Assembly: GCF_003993795.1 (NCBI RefSeq)
Contig: NZ_RWKV01000008.1
Location: 558,001 to 622,000, forward strand
Direction of reading: 5' to 3'
DNA from: Aquabacter cavernae
GTDB lineage: Bacteria; Pseudomonadota; Alphaproteobacteria; Rhizobiales; Xanthobacteraceae
Length of the DNA stretch: 64,000 nucleotides
Made by a program: the position numbers and the translations under genes. Every line of letters begins with the position of its first letter. Position 1 is the stretch's first letter. Positions 47,151 through 56,358 of this stretch are shown piece by piece. Under the pieces are notes generated by a model. It was not told the DNA's origin. It made no database searches and saw only the letters and a list, made by a program, of their open reading frames with translations.

Positions 47151-48023
47151 GTGACGCAGACACGGATCATCGACGGCAAGGCCGTCGCGGCGGAACTGCG
47201 CGGCGAGATCGCCCGTGAGGTCGCGGGCCTGAAGGCGAGGGGCCTCGTGCCCGGCCTTGCGGTGGTGCTGGTGGGCGAGGATCCGGCGAGCCAGGTCTAT
47301 GTGCGCAACAAGGGGGCCCAGACGCTGGAATGCGGCATGGCCTCCTTCGAGCACAAGCTGCCCGCCGACACGGCCGAGGCGGACCTGCTCGCTTTGGTGC
47401 AGCGTCTCAACGCCGACCCTGCCGTGCACGGCATCCTCGTCCAGCTTCCGCTGCCCGGTCACATCGACAGCATGAAGGTGCTCTCGACCATCGACCCGGC
47501 CAAGGATGTGGACGGCTTCCATGTGGTGAATGCCGGCCGCCTCGCCGTGGGCCTGGATGCGCTGGTGCCCTGCACGCCGCTCGGCTGTGTCATCCTGCTG
47601 AAGCGGGAGCTTGGCTCGCTGGCGGGCCTGAAGGCCGTGGTGGTGGGCCGCTCCAACATCGTGGGCAAGCCCGCCGCCCAGCTTCTCCTGAAGGAGGACT
47701 GCACCGTCACCATCGCCCATTCGCGCACCCGCGACCTGCCGGGCGAATGCCGCACCGCCGATATCCTGGTGGCGGCCGTGGGACGGCCGGAAATGGTGCG
47801 CGGGGACTGGATCAAGCCCGGCGCCACTGTCATCGACGTGGGGATCAACCGCATCGCCAAACCCGAGGGCGGCACCCGCCTCGTGGGCGACGTGGCGTTC
47901 GCGGAGGCCCAGGGAATCGCCGGGCGCATCACCCCCGTGCCGGGCGGCGTCGGTCCCATGACCATCGCCTGCCTGCTCCAGAACACGCTGACGGCGGCCA
48001 AGCGCCAGGCCGGTCTCGGCTAG
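47151..48023 (+). CDS. folD: Methylenetetrahydrofolate dehydrogenase / cyclohydrolase
   Basis: FolD interconverts 5,10-methylene-, methenyl- and 10-formyl-tetrahydrofolate with NADP(H). The 290-residue protein shows [30 protein letters not shown] (34-63) with the catalytic Tyr-x3-Lys pair, [14 protein letters not shown] (93-106), the [13 protein letters not shown] segment and [17 protein letters not shown] (162-178) of the Rossmann domain. It ends with [19 protein letters not shown]. The start is GTG at 47151 with CGGAGG seven bases before it. A short AT-rich stretch (47097-47130) separates it from tgt and probably holds its promoter. Confidence 0.97.
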   Translation: MTQTRIIDGKAVAAELRGEIAREVAGLKARGLVPGLAVVLVGEDPASQVYVRNKGAQTLECGMASFEHKLPADTAEADLLALVQRLNADPAVHGILVQLPLPGHIDSMKVLSTIDPAKDVDGFHVVNAGRLAVGLDALVPCTPLGCVILLKRELGSLAGLKAVVVGRSNIVGKPAAQLLLKEDCTVTIAHSRTRDLPGECRTADILVAAVGRPEMVRGDWIKPGATVIDVGINRIAKPEGGTRLVGDVAFAEAQGIAGRITPVPGGVGPMTIACLLQNTLTAAKRQAGLG

Positions 48024-48230
48024 AGCTTTTCCAATGGATGCGTGACCGGCCGGCGTGAATTTTTCATTCATCGCCGACGGGTAGTATAAGATCCGTCATG
48101 CCCCTCGCGGGTGCATGCCTCCACTGCCGCCACTTCGATGCGAAAACGCTTTCATGCGTGGCGGCGGCGATCTAGAAAGCCCGTTCGCCGCGCGGGAGAC
48201 TAAAGACGCGGCACTTGGAGCTTGAGTGAG

Positions 48231-49448
48231 ATGACCGATTTTCACCGTATTCGCCGGCTGCCGCCCTATGTGTTCGAGCAGGTGAACCGCGTGAAGGCCG
48301 CTGCCCGCAACGCCGGGGTGGACATCGTCGATCTCGGCATGGGCAATCCGGACCTCGAAGCCCCCGCCCACGTCATCGAGAAGCTCAAGGACACCATCGG
48401 CCGCCCGCGGACCGATCGCTATTCCGCATCCAAGGGCATTACCGGCCTGCGCCGTGCCCAGGCGGGCTATTATGAGCGCCGCTTCGGCGTGAAGCTCAAT
48501 CCCGATACGCAGATCGTCGCCACGCTGGGCTCGAAGGAAGGCTTCGCCAACATGGCGCAGGCCATCACCGCCCCGGGCGACGTGATCCTGACCCCCAATC
48601 CGTCCTATCCCATCCACGCCTTCGGCTTCCTCATGGCGGGCGGCGTGATCCGCTCCGTGCCGGTGGAGCCGGGTCCGGGCTTCTTCCACGCCATGGAGCG
48701 GGCGGTCCAGCACTCCATTCCCAAGCCCATCGCGGTGGTGCTGTGCTATCCGTCCAATCCCACGGCCACCGTGGCGAGCCTGGATTTCTACAAGGACGTG
48801 GTCGCCTTCGCGAAGAAGAACGACCTCATCATCCTGTCCGACCTCGCTTATGCGGAGCTGTATTTCGACGGCAACCCGCCGCCCTCCGTCCTCCAGGTGC
48901 CCGGCGCCATGGACGTGACGGTGGAATTCACCTCCATGTCCAAGACCTTCTCCATGGCGGGCTGGCGCATGGGCTTCGCGGTGGGCAATGAGCGGCTGAT
49001 CGCCGCCCTGTCACGGGTGAAGTCCTATCTGGATTACGGCGCCTATACGCCCATCCAGGTGGCGGCCACCGCCGCGCTCAACGGGCCGCAGGACTATATC
49101 GGCGAGATGCGCGAGACCTATAAGCGCCGCCGCGACGCCATGGTGGACAGCTTCGGTCGCGCCGGCTGGACCATTCCCGTGCCTGCCGCCTCCATGTTCG
49201 CCTGGGCGCCCATTCCCGAGCCCTTCCGCGAGATGGGCAGCGTGGAATTCTCCAAGCTGCTCATTGAGAAGGCGGAAGTAGCCGTGGCGCCGGGCGTCGG
49301 CTTCGGCGAACACGGCGACGACTATGTCCGCATCGCTGTGGTCGAGAACGAGCAGCGCATCCGGCAGGCGGCGCGTAACATTCGCCGCTTCTTCGACACC
49401 GCCGGCACCACGCTCCACAATGTGGTTCCCCTGAGCGCTGCCCGCTGA
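48231..49448 (+). CDS. Alanine-type class I/II aminotransferase (AlaC-like)
   Basis: A 405-residue PLP aminotransferase of fold type I. The PLP lysine is Lys238 in TSMSKTFSMAGWRMGFAVGN. Others are DLGMGNPDLEAP (34-45), RYSASKGITGLRRA (63-76), TPNPSYPIHAFGF and YPSNPTATVA. The wording matches the AlaC group, the main glutamate-pyruvate aminotransferase of many proteobacteria; close relatives include LL-diaminopimelate aminotransferase. The ATG at 48231 is used, with GGAG ten bases upstream; a TTG three codons earlier is too near that site. It precedes hom by 21 bases and may share its transcript. Confidence 0.92.
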   Translation: MTDFHRIRRLPPYVFEQVNRVKAAARNAGVDIVDLGMGNPDLEAPAHVIEKLKDTIGRPRTDRYSASKGITGLRRAQAGYYERRFGVKLNPDTQIVATLGSKEGFANMAQAITAPGDVILTPNPSYPIHAFGFLMAGGVIRSVPVEPGPGFFHAMERAVQHSIPKPIAVVLCYPSNPTATVASLDFYKDVVAFAKKNDLIILSDLAYAELYFDGNPPPSVLQVPGAMDVTVEFTSMSKTFSMAGWRMGFAVGNERLIAALSRVKSYLDYGAYTPIQVAATAALNGPQDYIGEMRETYKRRRDAMVDSFGRAGWTIPVPAASMFAWAPIPEPFREMGSVEFSKLLIEKAEVAVAPGVGFGEHGDDYVRIAVVENEQRIRQAARNIRRFFDTAGTTLHNVVPLSAAR

Positions 49449-49469
49449 TCCCAATTTGACGGTTCGACA

Positions 49470-50765
49470 ATGCGTGAGATGAAAGTTGGGCTGGCCGGCC
49501 TCGGAACGGTCGGGGCTGGCGTGGTGCGGATGCTGGAACGGCAGGCGGCGTCCATCGCCGTGCGCACCGGCTGCACCCTCAAGGTGGTGGCCATCGCCGC
49601 CCGCGACCGTACCCGTGACCGCGGCATCGATCTGTCCGGCATGCGCTGGTTCGACGATCCCGTGGCGCTGGCGCGCGACCCGGACATAGACGTGTTCGTG
49701 GAGCTGATGGGCGGCGACGGCGATCCCGCGCGGGCCTCCGTCGCGGCGGCCCTGAAGGCGGGCAAAGCCGTCGTCACCGCCAACAAGGCGCTCCTCGCCA
49801 AGCATGGCGTGGAGCTGGCGGCTCTCAGCGAGGAGCACGGTGCGTCCCTGCGCTTCGAGGCGGCGGTGGCGGGGGGCATTCCCATCGTCAAGACGCTGCG
49901 CGAGGCGATGGCGGGCAACCACATCGCGCGGGTCTCGGGCATCCTCAACGGCACCTGCAACTACATCCTCACCCGCATGGCGGACGAGAAGCTGTCCTTC
50001 GACCTCTGCCTCGCCGATGCCCAGCGCCTCGGCTATGCGGAGGCGGACCCGACCTTCGACATCGACGGCTACGACACCGCCCACAAGCTCTCCATCCTCA
50101 CCAGCCTCGCCTTCGGCACGAAGGTGGATGCGGAGGCCATCTATGTGGAGGGCATCCGCTCGCTCACCCTGGCGGACCTCGAAGCGGCGGATGACCTTGG
50201 CTACAAGGTGAAGCTGCTGGGCGTCGCGGTGCGCACCGACGAAGGCGTGGAGCAGCGCGTGCACCCCACCATGGTGCCCAAGCACTGGCCCATCGCCCAG
50301 GTCTCCGGCGTGACCAATGCGGTGGCGGTGGACGGCGACGCCGTGGCCCTGACCCTGGTGGGTCCGGGCGCGGGCGGCGATGCCACCGCCTCGGCCGTGG
50401 TGGGTGATCTCTCCGACCTCGCCGCGGGCGGCGGCGGCTTCGCCTTTGGCGCGCCCGTGGCGGCGCTGGTGGCCGCTGAGCGGGCGCCCATGCAGCATCA
50501 CGAGGGCGGCTACTACATCCGCCTCGCCGCCGTGAACAAGCCGGGCACCGCCGCGACCATCGCGCGCCGTATGGCGGACGAAGGCATCTCGCTGGAATCC
50601 ATCGTCCAGCGCCGTCCTGAGCGCAGCCGCAGCGACGAGCCCGCCAGCGTCATCCTCATCACCTATGCCACCACCGAGGCCGCCGTGCGCCGCGCGGTGG
50701 CGGCCATCGATGCCGACGGCGTCCTTGCCTCGGTGCCCCAGGTCATCCGCATCGAAAAGGATTAG
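49470..50765 (+). CDS. hom: Homoserine dehydrogenase
   Basis: Hom reduces aspartate semialdehyde to homoserine for threonine and methionine synthesis. The 431-residue protein has the NAD(P) turn GLAGLGTVGAGVVRML (8-23), TANKALLAKHG, the catalytic EAAVAGGIPIVKTLREAMAGN and GILNGTCNYILT. It ends in an ACT domain (about 345-430), with YYIRLAAVNKPGTAATIARRMADEGISLESIVQ, which usually gives threonine feedback. It is monofunctional with no fused aspartokinase. It lies between the aminotransferase and glpX; the hom-glpX-recJ order recurs in alphaproteobacteria. Confidence 0.97.
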   Translation: MREMKVGLAGLGTVGAGVVRMLERQAASIAVRTGCTLKVVAIAARDRTRDRGIDLSGMRWFDDPVALARDPDIDVFVELMGGDGDPARASVAAALKAGKAVVTANKALLAKHGVELAALSEEHGASLRFEAAVAGGIPIVKTLREAMAGNHIARVSGILNGTCNYILTRMADEKLSFDLCLADAQRLGYAEADPTFDIDGYDTAHKLSILTSLAFGTKVDAEAIYVEGIRSLTLADLEAADDLGYKVKLLGVAVRTDEGVEQRVHPTMVPKHWPIAQVSGVTNAVAVDGDAVALTLVGPGAGGDATASAVVGDLSDLAAGGGGFAFGAPVAALVAAERAPMQHHEGGYYIRLAAVNKPGTAATIARRMADEGISLESIVQRRPERSRSDEPASVILITYATTEAAVRRAVAAIDADGVLASVPQVIRIEKD

Positions 50766-50767
50766 CG

Positions 50768-51751
50768 ATGGACACTCGCCCCGCGCCCGTCCTCGACCGC
50801 CGTCTCGCCATCGACGCGGTGAGCGTGACCGAGCGCGCGGCGGTGGCTGCGGCCCGCTGGCGCGGCCGGGGCGATGAGCCCGCCGCCGACGAAGCCGCCA
50901 TCCAGGGCGCCCATCGCGAATTGCTCCGCGCCGCCTTGTCCGGTTGCATCGTCATGGGCGAAGGCGGGCAGGGGGAGACCGAGCGCCTCCATGTGGGCGA
51001 GGCCGTCGGCACCGGCGGCATCGAGGTGGACATCGCTATCGATGCCCTCGAAGGCACGACGCTGTGTGCCAAGAACATGGCGGGCTCCATTTCCGTCATC
51101 GTGCTGGCAGAGCCCGGCTCCCTGCTCCAGGTGCCCGCCGTCTATATGGAGAAGGTGGCCATCGGCCCCGGCTATCCGCCCGGCACCGTGTCCCTCTCCG
51201 TGACGCCGGAAGCGAATATCAAGGCGGTGGCCGACGCGCGGGGCGTCTCCCCCTCCGAGATCACGGCCCTGGTGCTGGACCGGCCCCGTCACGGCGCCCT
51301 CATCGAGGCCATTCGCGCCACCGGCGCGTCCGTGCAGTTCATCACCGATGGGGACGTGGCGGGCATCATCCACACCACCAACCCGCAGGCGAGCGGCGTG
51401 GACATCTATCTCGGCAGCGGCGGGGCGGCCGAGGGCGTGCTCGCGGCGGCCGCGCTGCGGTGCCTCGGCGGGCAGATGGAAGGCCGCCTGATCCTCGACA
51501 GCGACGCGAAGCGCAAGCAGGCCAAGGCGCTGGGCATCAAGGATATGTCCGCGATCTACGGACTTGCCGACATGGTGCGCGGCGATTGCCTCATGGCCAT
51601 TTCTGGCGTCACGGACGGCCCGCTCCTCTCGGGCGTGCGGCTGCTGCGCGACAGCGTGGAAACCCACACCCTCCTCATGCGCGCCGCCACCGGCACCGTG
51701 CGACGCATCTCGTCCACCCATCGCGACCTCGGGCGGTTCGTCTCCGAGTGA
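50768..51751 (+). CDS. glpX: Class II fructose-1,6-bisphosphatase
   Basis: GlpX removes the C1 phosphate of fructose-1,6-bisphosphate in gluconeogenesis (and, in autotrophs, sedoheptulose bisphosphate in the Calvin cycle). The 327-residue protein has IVMGEGGQGETERLHVGEAVGTGGIEVDIAIDALEGTTLCAKN (about 60-103), where the EGGQGE and DxLEGTT groups bind metal and phosphate. GDVAGIIHTTNPQASGVDIYLGSGGAAEGVLAAAAL lies further on. The first codon follows the hom stop by 2 bases. It is the core, non-plasmid type; no cbb genes lie nearby. Confidence 0.96.
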   Translation: MDTRPAPVLDRRLAIDAVSVTERAAVAAARWRGRGDEPAADEAAIQGAHRELLRAALSGCIVMGEGGQGETERLHVGEAVGTGGIEVDIAIDALEGTTLCAKNMAGSISVIVLAEPGSLLQVPAVYMEKVAIGPGYPPGTVSLSVTPEANIKAVADARGVSPSEITALVLDRPRHGALIEAIRATGASVQFITDGDVAGIIHTTNPQASGVDIYLGSGGAAEGVLAAAALRCLGGQMEGRLILDSDAKRKQAKALGIKDMSAIYGLADMVRGDCLMAISGVTDGPLLSGVRLLRDSVETHTLLMRAATGTVRRISSTHRDLGRFVSE

Positions 51752-51791
51752 CGGTCTCGACGGCGGCGGCTGTGTCTGGCTTCATACGCCT

Positions 51792-53591
51792 GTGAACGTT
51801 CATTCGCCGAATCGCTTCTTCCTTGGCGTCTCCGCGTCCGCCACCGGGCGGGGCTGGAGCGACCGGCTGGACGCGCGCGCCTCACAGCTGGCGCTCGCCA
51901 TCGCCCAGCGCCACAACGTGCCGGAGATCCTGGCGCGGGTGCTGGCCGGGCGGGGCGTGCCGCTGGACGAGGTGCCCGGTTATCTCGACCCATCCATCCG
52001 CGCCCTCTTGCCCGACCCGCTCGTCCTCACCGGCATGGCGGACGGGGTGGAACGCATCGCGCAGGCGGCGCGCTCCGGCGAGCGTGTGGCGGTGTTCGGC
52101 GACTATGACGTGGACGGCGCCACCTCCACCGCGCTGCTGGTCAGCTTCCTGCAGGCCGCCGGGCTCGATCCCCTGTTCCATATCCCGGACCGCATCTTCG
52201 AGGGCTACGGCCCCAATATCGGCGCCATCGAGCAATTGGCGGCGAAAGGCGTGAGCCTGCTTGTGACGGTGGATTGCGGCACCACGAGCATCGAGACCCT
52301 GGCCGCCGCCAAGACGCTGGGCGTGGACGTGGTGGTGCTCGACCATCACCAGGCGGGCGAGCACCTGCCCGACGCCGTGGCCGTGGTGAACCCGAACCGG
52401 GCAGACGATTTGTCCGGGCTCGGCCATCTGTGCGCGGCGGGCGTCGTGTTCATGACCCTGGTGGCGCTTTCCCGTCGCCTGCGGGAACTGGGCCACTGGA
52501 ATGATCGCCCCGCGCCCGACCTGCTGCAGAGCCTCGATCTCGTGGCGCTGGGAACAGTGGCGGACGTGGTGCCGCTGCGGGGACTCAACCGCGCCTTCGT
52601 CTCCAAGGGCCTCATTGCCCTCAAGCGCCGCCAGCGCCTGGGCCTCACCGCACTCATGGACGTGGCCCGGCTCGACGGGCCGCCGCGCCCCTGGCACCTG
52701 GGCTTCCTGCTGGGGCCGCGCATCAATGCGGGCGGGCGCATCGGCGACGCGGCATTGGGCACGCGCCTCATGCTCACCGACGATCCGGTGGAGGCCAAGC
52801 GCATCGCCGCAGAGCTGGACCGGTTGAACACCGAGCGCCAGGAGGTGGAACGCGCCATCCTGGCGGCGGCGGAGGGCGAGGCCATCGCCGCCGTGGGGCT
52901 GGAGGACACCGGGGCGACGGTGGTCGTGACCGGAGACGGCTGGCATCCCGGCGTGGTGGGCCTCGTGGCCTCTCGCCTGAAGGAGCGCTTCAACCGGCCC
53001 GCCTTTGCCATAGCCTTCAACGGCGAGACCGGCACGGGCTCCGCGCGCTCCATTCCGGGCGTGGATGTGGGCCGCGCCGTGCATGGAGCGGTGGATGCGG
53101 GGCTGCTGCGCAAGGGCGGCGGCCATGCCATGGCGGCGGGTCTCACCGTGGAGCGCGGCCAACTCGGTGCCCTGCGGGCCTATCTTGAGGAAACGCTGGC
53201 CACCGCTGTCATGAAGGCCCGCGCGGATCGCACCCTCGCGCTGGACGGCGCCCTGACGGCGAGCGGCGCCACCATTTCTCTGGTGGAGCAACTGGCCAAG
53301 GCCGGCCCCTTCGGCGCGGGCAATCCCGAGCCCGTCTTCGCCTTTCCCAACCACAAGCTCGCTTATGTGGAAGCGTTCGGCGCGGGCCATGTGCGCGGGC
53401 GCCTCATGTCCAATGACGGCACGGCGTTGAAGATCATGGCCTTCCGCATCGCCGAGGAGCCGCTGGGCAAGGCACTCCTCGCATCGCGCGGGCGCATGAT
53501 CCATCTCGCCGGTACGCTGGACCTGGACCATTGGCAGGGCGAGACGAAGGTCTCGGTGCGCATTCGGGACATGGCCGAGGCGCACGGGTAG
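51792..53591 (+). CDS. recJ: Single-stranded-DNA-specific exonuclease RecJ
   Basis: RecJ degrades single-stranded DNA 5' to 3' in recombination and mismatch repair. The 599-residue protein has the DHH phosphoesterase motifs in order: AVFGDYDVDGATSTALLV (II), LVTVDCGTTS, VVVLDHHQAGEHLP (the DHH triad), and LGTVADVVPLRGLNR. These are followed by DHHA1 with GSARSIPGVDVGRAV and LRKGGGHAMAAGLTVERG, then an OB-fold tail. The start GTG at 51792 is an estimate; no ATG exists in frame before residue 77 of this model. It is 40 bases after glpX. Confidence 0.95.
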   Translation: MNVHSPNRFFLGVSASATGRGWSDRLDARASQLALAIAQRHNVPEILARVLAGRGVPLDEVPGYLDPSIRALLPDPLVLTGMADGVERIAQAARSGERVAVFGDYDVDGATSTALLVSFLQAAGLDPLFHIPDRIFEGYGPNIGAIEQLAAKGVSLLVTVDCGTTSIETLAAAKTLGVDVVVLDHHQAGEHLPDAVAVVNPNRADDLSGLGHLCAAGVVFMTLVALSRRLRELGHWNDRPAPDLLQSLDLVALGTVADVVPLRGLNRAFVSKGLIALKRRQRLGLTALMDVARLDGPPRPWHLGFLLGPRINAGGRIGDAALGTRLMLTDDPVEAKRIAAELDRLNTERQEVERAILAAAEGEAIAAVGLEDTGATVVVTGDGWHPGVVGLVASRLKERFNRPAFAIAFNGETGTGSARSIPGVDVGRAVHGAVDAGLLRKGGGHAMAAGLTVERGQLGALRAYLEETLATAVMKARADRTLALDGALTASGATISLVEQLAKAGPFGAGNPEPVFAFPNHKLAYVEAFGAGHVRGRLMSNDGTALKIMAFRIAEEPLGKALLASRGRMIHLAGTLDLDHWQGETKVSVRIRDMAEAHG

Positions 53592-53620
53592 GGGCGGGGT
53601 CTTTTCCCCTCCCAGTGGCT

Positions 53621-53808
53621 TTTCCCCCTCCCAACCCTCCCCCGCAAGCGGGAGAGGGCTACCTGCTCCGGGGGAATGAGGCGGCCTTTTCTCGATGCCG
53701 CAGTTGCTTGCCGGCGAGGGAGCCTCCATCGCGTGTGAAAGAGCCACATCTCCTTTCGCACACCGCAAAGCCCTCTCCCGCTTGCGGGGGAGGGTTGGGA
53801 GGGGGAAA
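53621..53808. repeat. Perfect 40-bp inverted repeat (dispersed palindromic-repeat type)
   Basis: 53621-53660 is an exact reverse complement of 53769-53808, with 108 unique bases between. Each arm contains an internal CCCGCAAGCGGG-type palindrome. The element sits between the convergent recJ and dinB ends and fills nearly the whole spacer. Its make-up (CCCTCTCCCGCTTGCGGG) resembles short palindromic repeats common in alphaproteobacterial spacers. A strong cruciform or RNA hairpin is expected, and it could end both flanking transcripts. Confidence 0.93.
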
Positions 53809-53828
53809 CCGCCCCAAGAGGCACATTC

Positions 53829-55124
53829 TCACTCCCGCGTCGGACGCCCCCGTTTCCCCGTGCCCAGCAGGATGCCCCGCGCCACCGCGCCGTCGCCGAA
53901 TTTGGAGCGCAGCGCTTCCATGGCCTGCTCGGTAGCCTTCAGCTTGGGCGTTCGGGTGTCCAGAAGGTCCGCCTGGTCCGCGTCGGCCCCATCGCACAAA
54001 TCGGACACACCCACGCCCACGAGGCGGAAGAAGGTGCCGTCCGTCTCGCGCAGCAGCAGGTCGTGGGCGGCGTCATAGATGCGCGCCGTGAGTTGGGTGG
54101 GATCCTCCAGGGTGCGGGCGCGCGTGCGGGTGCGGAAATCCTGGGTCTTCAGCTTCAAGGTCACGCTGCGCCCGGCAATGCCCTTGCGCCGCAGGCGGCC
54201 GCTGACTTCCTCCGCCAGGGCATAGAGGGTCTGCTCCAGCGGGCGCAGGTCGCGGATGTCGGTGTCGAAGGTGGTCTCGGCCGAAACGCTCTTGGCCTCC
54301 CGCTCCGGATTGACGCTGCGCGTGTCCATGCCGCGCGCCAGCCGCCACAGGCGCAGGCCTTCCGCCCCGTAGCGCCGGGCCAGATCGGAATCGCCCATGG
54401 CCTGGAGATCGGCGATGCGGTGGATGCCGTCCTTGGCGAGCCGGGCACCGAAGGCGGGGCCGACGCCCCAGATGAAGGTGACGGGCCGGTCCGCCAGGAA
54501 GGCCATGGCCTCCTCTTGCCCCAGCACGGAGAAGCCGCGCGGCTTGTCCAGGTCCGAAGCAGTCTTGGCGAGGAACTTGTTGGCGGCGAGGCCCACGGAG
54601 ATGGTGATGCCGATGTCCCGCTCCACCTCCGCCGCGAACCGCGCGAGGCAGCGGCCGGGGGAAAGGCCGTGCAGGCGCTCGGTGCCCGACAGATCGAGGA
54701 ACGCCTCGTCGATGGAGAGCGGCTCCACCAGGGGCGTCAGCGCCTGCATCTTGGCGCGCACCTCGCGCCCCACCTCCACGTATTTGCGCATGTTCGGCTT
54801 GACGATCACCGCCTCCGGACAGAGCGCACGGGCCTTGAACATGGGCATGGCCGAACGCACGCCCTTGATGCGCGCGATATAGCAGGCGGTGGACACCACA
54901 CCCCGCACGCCGCCGCCGATGATGACAGGGACATCGCGCAGGCGTGGGTCGTCGCGCTTCTCGATGGTGGCGTAGAAGGCGTCGCAATCCACATGGGCGA
55001 TGGAGAGTGTGTCGGCCAAGGGGTGGCGCACCAGCCGGGGGCTGCCGCAGGCCGTGCAGCGCGGGCCGGAGCCCGCATCCGCAAGGCAATCGCGGCAGAA
55101 GCCTCCGCCCGGCAGGCCGCCCAT
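53829..55124 (-). CDS. dinB: DNA polymerase IV with N-terminal zinc ribbon
   Basis: A Y-family translesion polymerase of 431 residues. The first 35 residues form a Cys4 ribbon, Cys10-x2-Cys13-x8-Cys22-x2-Cys25, absent from E. coli DinB. The catalytic core then starts with IAHVDCDAFYATIEKRD (first acidic residue) and has YIARIKGVRSAMPMFKA, EPLSIDEAFLDLSG (the catalytic Asp-Glu), GVGPAFGARL and the little-finger domain. No clear beta-clamp motif is visible at the C-terminus, which is short and basic (GKRGRPTRE). It starts one base after the DUF3572 stop, so the two are cotranslated. Confidence 0.95.
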   Translation of the reverse strand: MGGLPGGGFCRDCLADAGSGPRCTACGSPRLVRHPLADTLSIAHVDCDAFYATIEKRDDPRLRDVPVIIGGGVRGVVSTACYIARIKGVRSAMPMFKARALCPEAVIVKPNMRKYVEVGREVRAKMQALTPLVEPLSIDEAFLDLSGTERLHGLSPGRCLARFAAEVERDIGITISVGLAANKFLAKTASDLDKPRGFSVLGQEEAMAFLADRPVTFIWGVGPAFGARLAKDGIHRIADLQAMGDSDLARRYGAEGLRLWRLARGMDTRSVNPEREAKSVSAETTFDTDIRDLRPLEQTLYALAEEVSGRLRRKGIAGRSVTLKLKTQDFRTRTRARTLEDPTQLTARIYDAAHDLLLRETDGTFFRLVGVGVSDLCDGADADQADLLDTRTPKLKATEQAMEALRSKFGDGAVARGILLGTGKRGRPTRE

Positions 55125-55125
55125 G

Positions 55126-55452
55126 TCAGTCGCCTCGGCGCACGGGCGCGTCAGGGTCGAACGGAGGCTCCAGCACATGGAAGGCGTGGACCACGTCCTG
55201 GGGGCGCAGGGTCGTGTCCGCCGCGAAGGCGAGGAGCAGGGCCTCGTCGGACAGGAGATAGGAGAGGATGGCGGCACCGAAGGCCGGTTCCTGGGCGCGG
55301 ACGCGCAGGTCGCCGGGGCCCATCCCGCTCTGGGCGAGGAAGCCGCCGATTCTCTCCATGTCCTGCGCGAGCCAACCCAGCGCGCGGATGGCAAGGGCGC
55401 CCGCCGCCTCACGGGCACGGGCTTGGGACGGCGTCTTCTCTCGGATCGGCAT
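55126..55452 (-). CDS. DUF3572 family protein
   Basis: A 108-residue soluble, helical protein matching DUF3572, a family largely limited to Rhizobiales: EAAGALAIRALGWLAQDMERIGGFLAQSGMGPGDLRVRAQEPAFGAAILSYLLSDEALLLAFA, then LRPQDVVHAFHVLEP. Function is unknown. It directly precedes dinB by a single base, so a role connected with translesion synthesis or its control is a reasonable guess. It is transcribed away from divK. Confidence 0.9.
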   Translation of the reverse strand: MPIREKTPSQARAREAAGALAIRALGWLAQDMERIGGFLAQSGMGPGDLRVRAQEPAFGAAILSYLLSDEALLLAFAADTTLRPQDVVHAFHVLEPPFDPDAPVRRGD

Positions 55453-55485
55453 TTGCGCTTCCGCAAGGAATTGTCAGTAGAGTCT

Positions 55486-55590
55486 GATCCGATCAGATTG
55501 AATCAATCGGATCGGTGAATCAGCCTCTAAATTATCGATCGAGAGCGATTCACGATCATCATCGAAGCGCAGGCGCTTCGATGATGATCG
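55486..55590. repeat. Palindrome cluster between DUF3572-dinB and divK
   Basis: Two dyads lie in this divergent spacer. GATCCGAT (55486-55493) pairs with ATCGGATC (55506-55513). An 18-bp arm at 55553-55570 is the perfect reverse complement of 55573-55590, separated by two bases (core TCGAAGCGC-AG-GCGCTTCGA). It also contains several GATC and GAATCA words. It lies 81 bases before divK. It may be an operator for either gene or a transcript hairpin. Confidence 0.85.
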
Positions 55591-55670
55591 ATCGCACTCT
55601 TGTCAGCGAAGATGCATCATGTCCGATCCGCGCGCGCCTGCGAAGCGGCTGCGGAAGGCGGGGAACGGAA

Positions 55671-56039
55671 ATGGCCAAGACAGTGATGATTGTTGAGGAC
55701 AACGAACTCAACATGAAGCTCTTCCACGATCTGCTGGAAGCGCACGGCTACCGCACCGTCGAGACGCGGAACGGCATCGAGGCCGTGGGGCTGGCGCGCG
55801 AGCACATGCCGGACCTGATCCTCATGGACATCCAGCTGCCCGAGGTGTCCGGCCTGGAAGTCACCAAATGGCTGAAGGCGGACCCGGAGCTGAAAGCCAT
55901 CCCGGTGGTGGCCGTCACCGCCTTCGCCATGAAGGGCGACGAGGAGCGCATTCGGGCGGGCGGGTGCGAGGCCTATCTCTCCAAGCCCATTTCCGTCGCC
56001 AAATTCCTGGCGACCGTCAAAGAATATGCGGGCTCCTGA
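55671..56039 (+). CDS. divK: Cell-cycle response regulator DivK
   Basis: DivK is a single-domain response regulator that controls the DivJ/PleC-CckA-CtrA pathway and polarity in alphaproteobacteria. The 122-residue sequence opens [27 protein letters not shown], keeps the phosphorylated Asp53 in [13 protein letters not shown], the Thr in [14 protein letters not shown] and the Lys in AYLSKPIS, and has no output domain. The ATG at 55671 gives the DivK start; a long upstream frame is spurious. PleD usually follows divK in this class, but here the next gene is sdhE. Confidence 0.94.
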   Translation: MAKTVMIVEDNELNMKLFHDLLEAHGYRTVETRNGIEAVGLAREHMPDLILMDIQLPEVSGLEVTKWLKADPELKAIPVVAVTAFAMKGDEERIRAGGCEAYLSKPISVAKFLATVKEYAGS

Positions 56040-56358
56040 TTCTCGTGATTTGATTTCGCGGATGGTTCGGATACCCTCAGGGGCATCGGGAAAGAGAGCC
56101 TTGGAAGCGCTTGCAGGCGCTCAGGTTCGTGACAACCCTACGGGGTGCTCAGGTCCGCCGCATCTCCTGGGTCCGTGGGGTTCGGCCGGCGGTGGGACGC
56201 ATTCGGGAGGCCTCCCCGCGCGTTCCCCGCCGGCCACCCGCCCCCGGTGGCCCTTCCGAAATGCAGAAGACTGGCCATCCCCGCCGGTTTCCCCCTATAA
56301 GCGCCGCTCCAGAGCCGCGCGCCGATCCTTGAGCGCCCGCGCGAAAGGAAGCTGAACC
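56040..56358. other. Gene-free spacer between divK and sdhE
   Basis: About 320 GC-rich bases without a supported gene. Short frames lack any domain. TATAAG at 56296-56301 could be a -10 box for sdhE, but no good -35 box stands at standard distance. The place where pleD is often found after divK is empty here. Confidence 0.45.

Noticed and set aside
53621..53808. Possible CRISPR repeat
   Set aside because: There are only two copies, in inverted orientation; no regular direct repeats and no cas genes.
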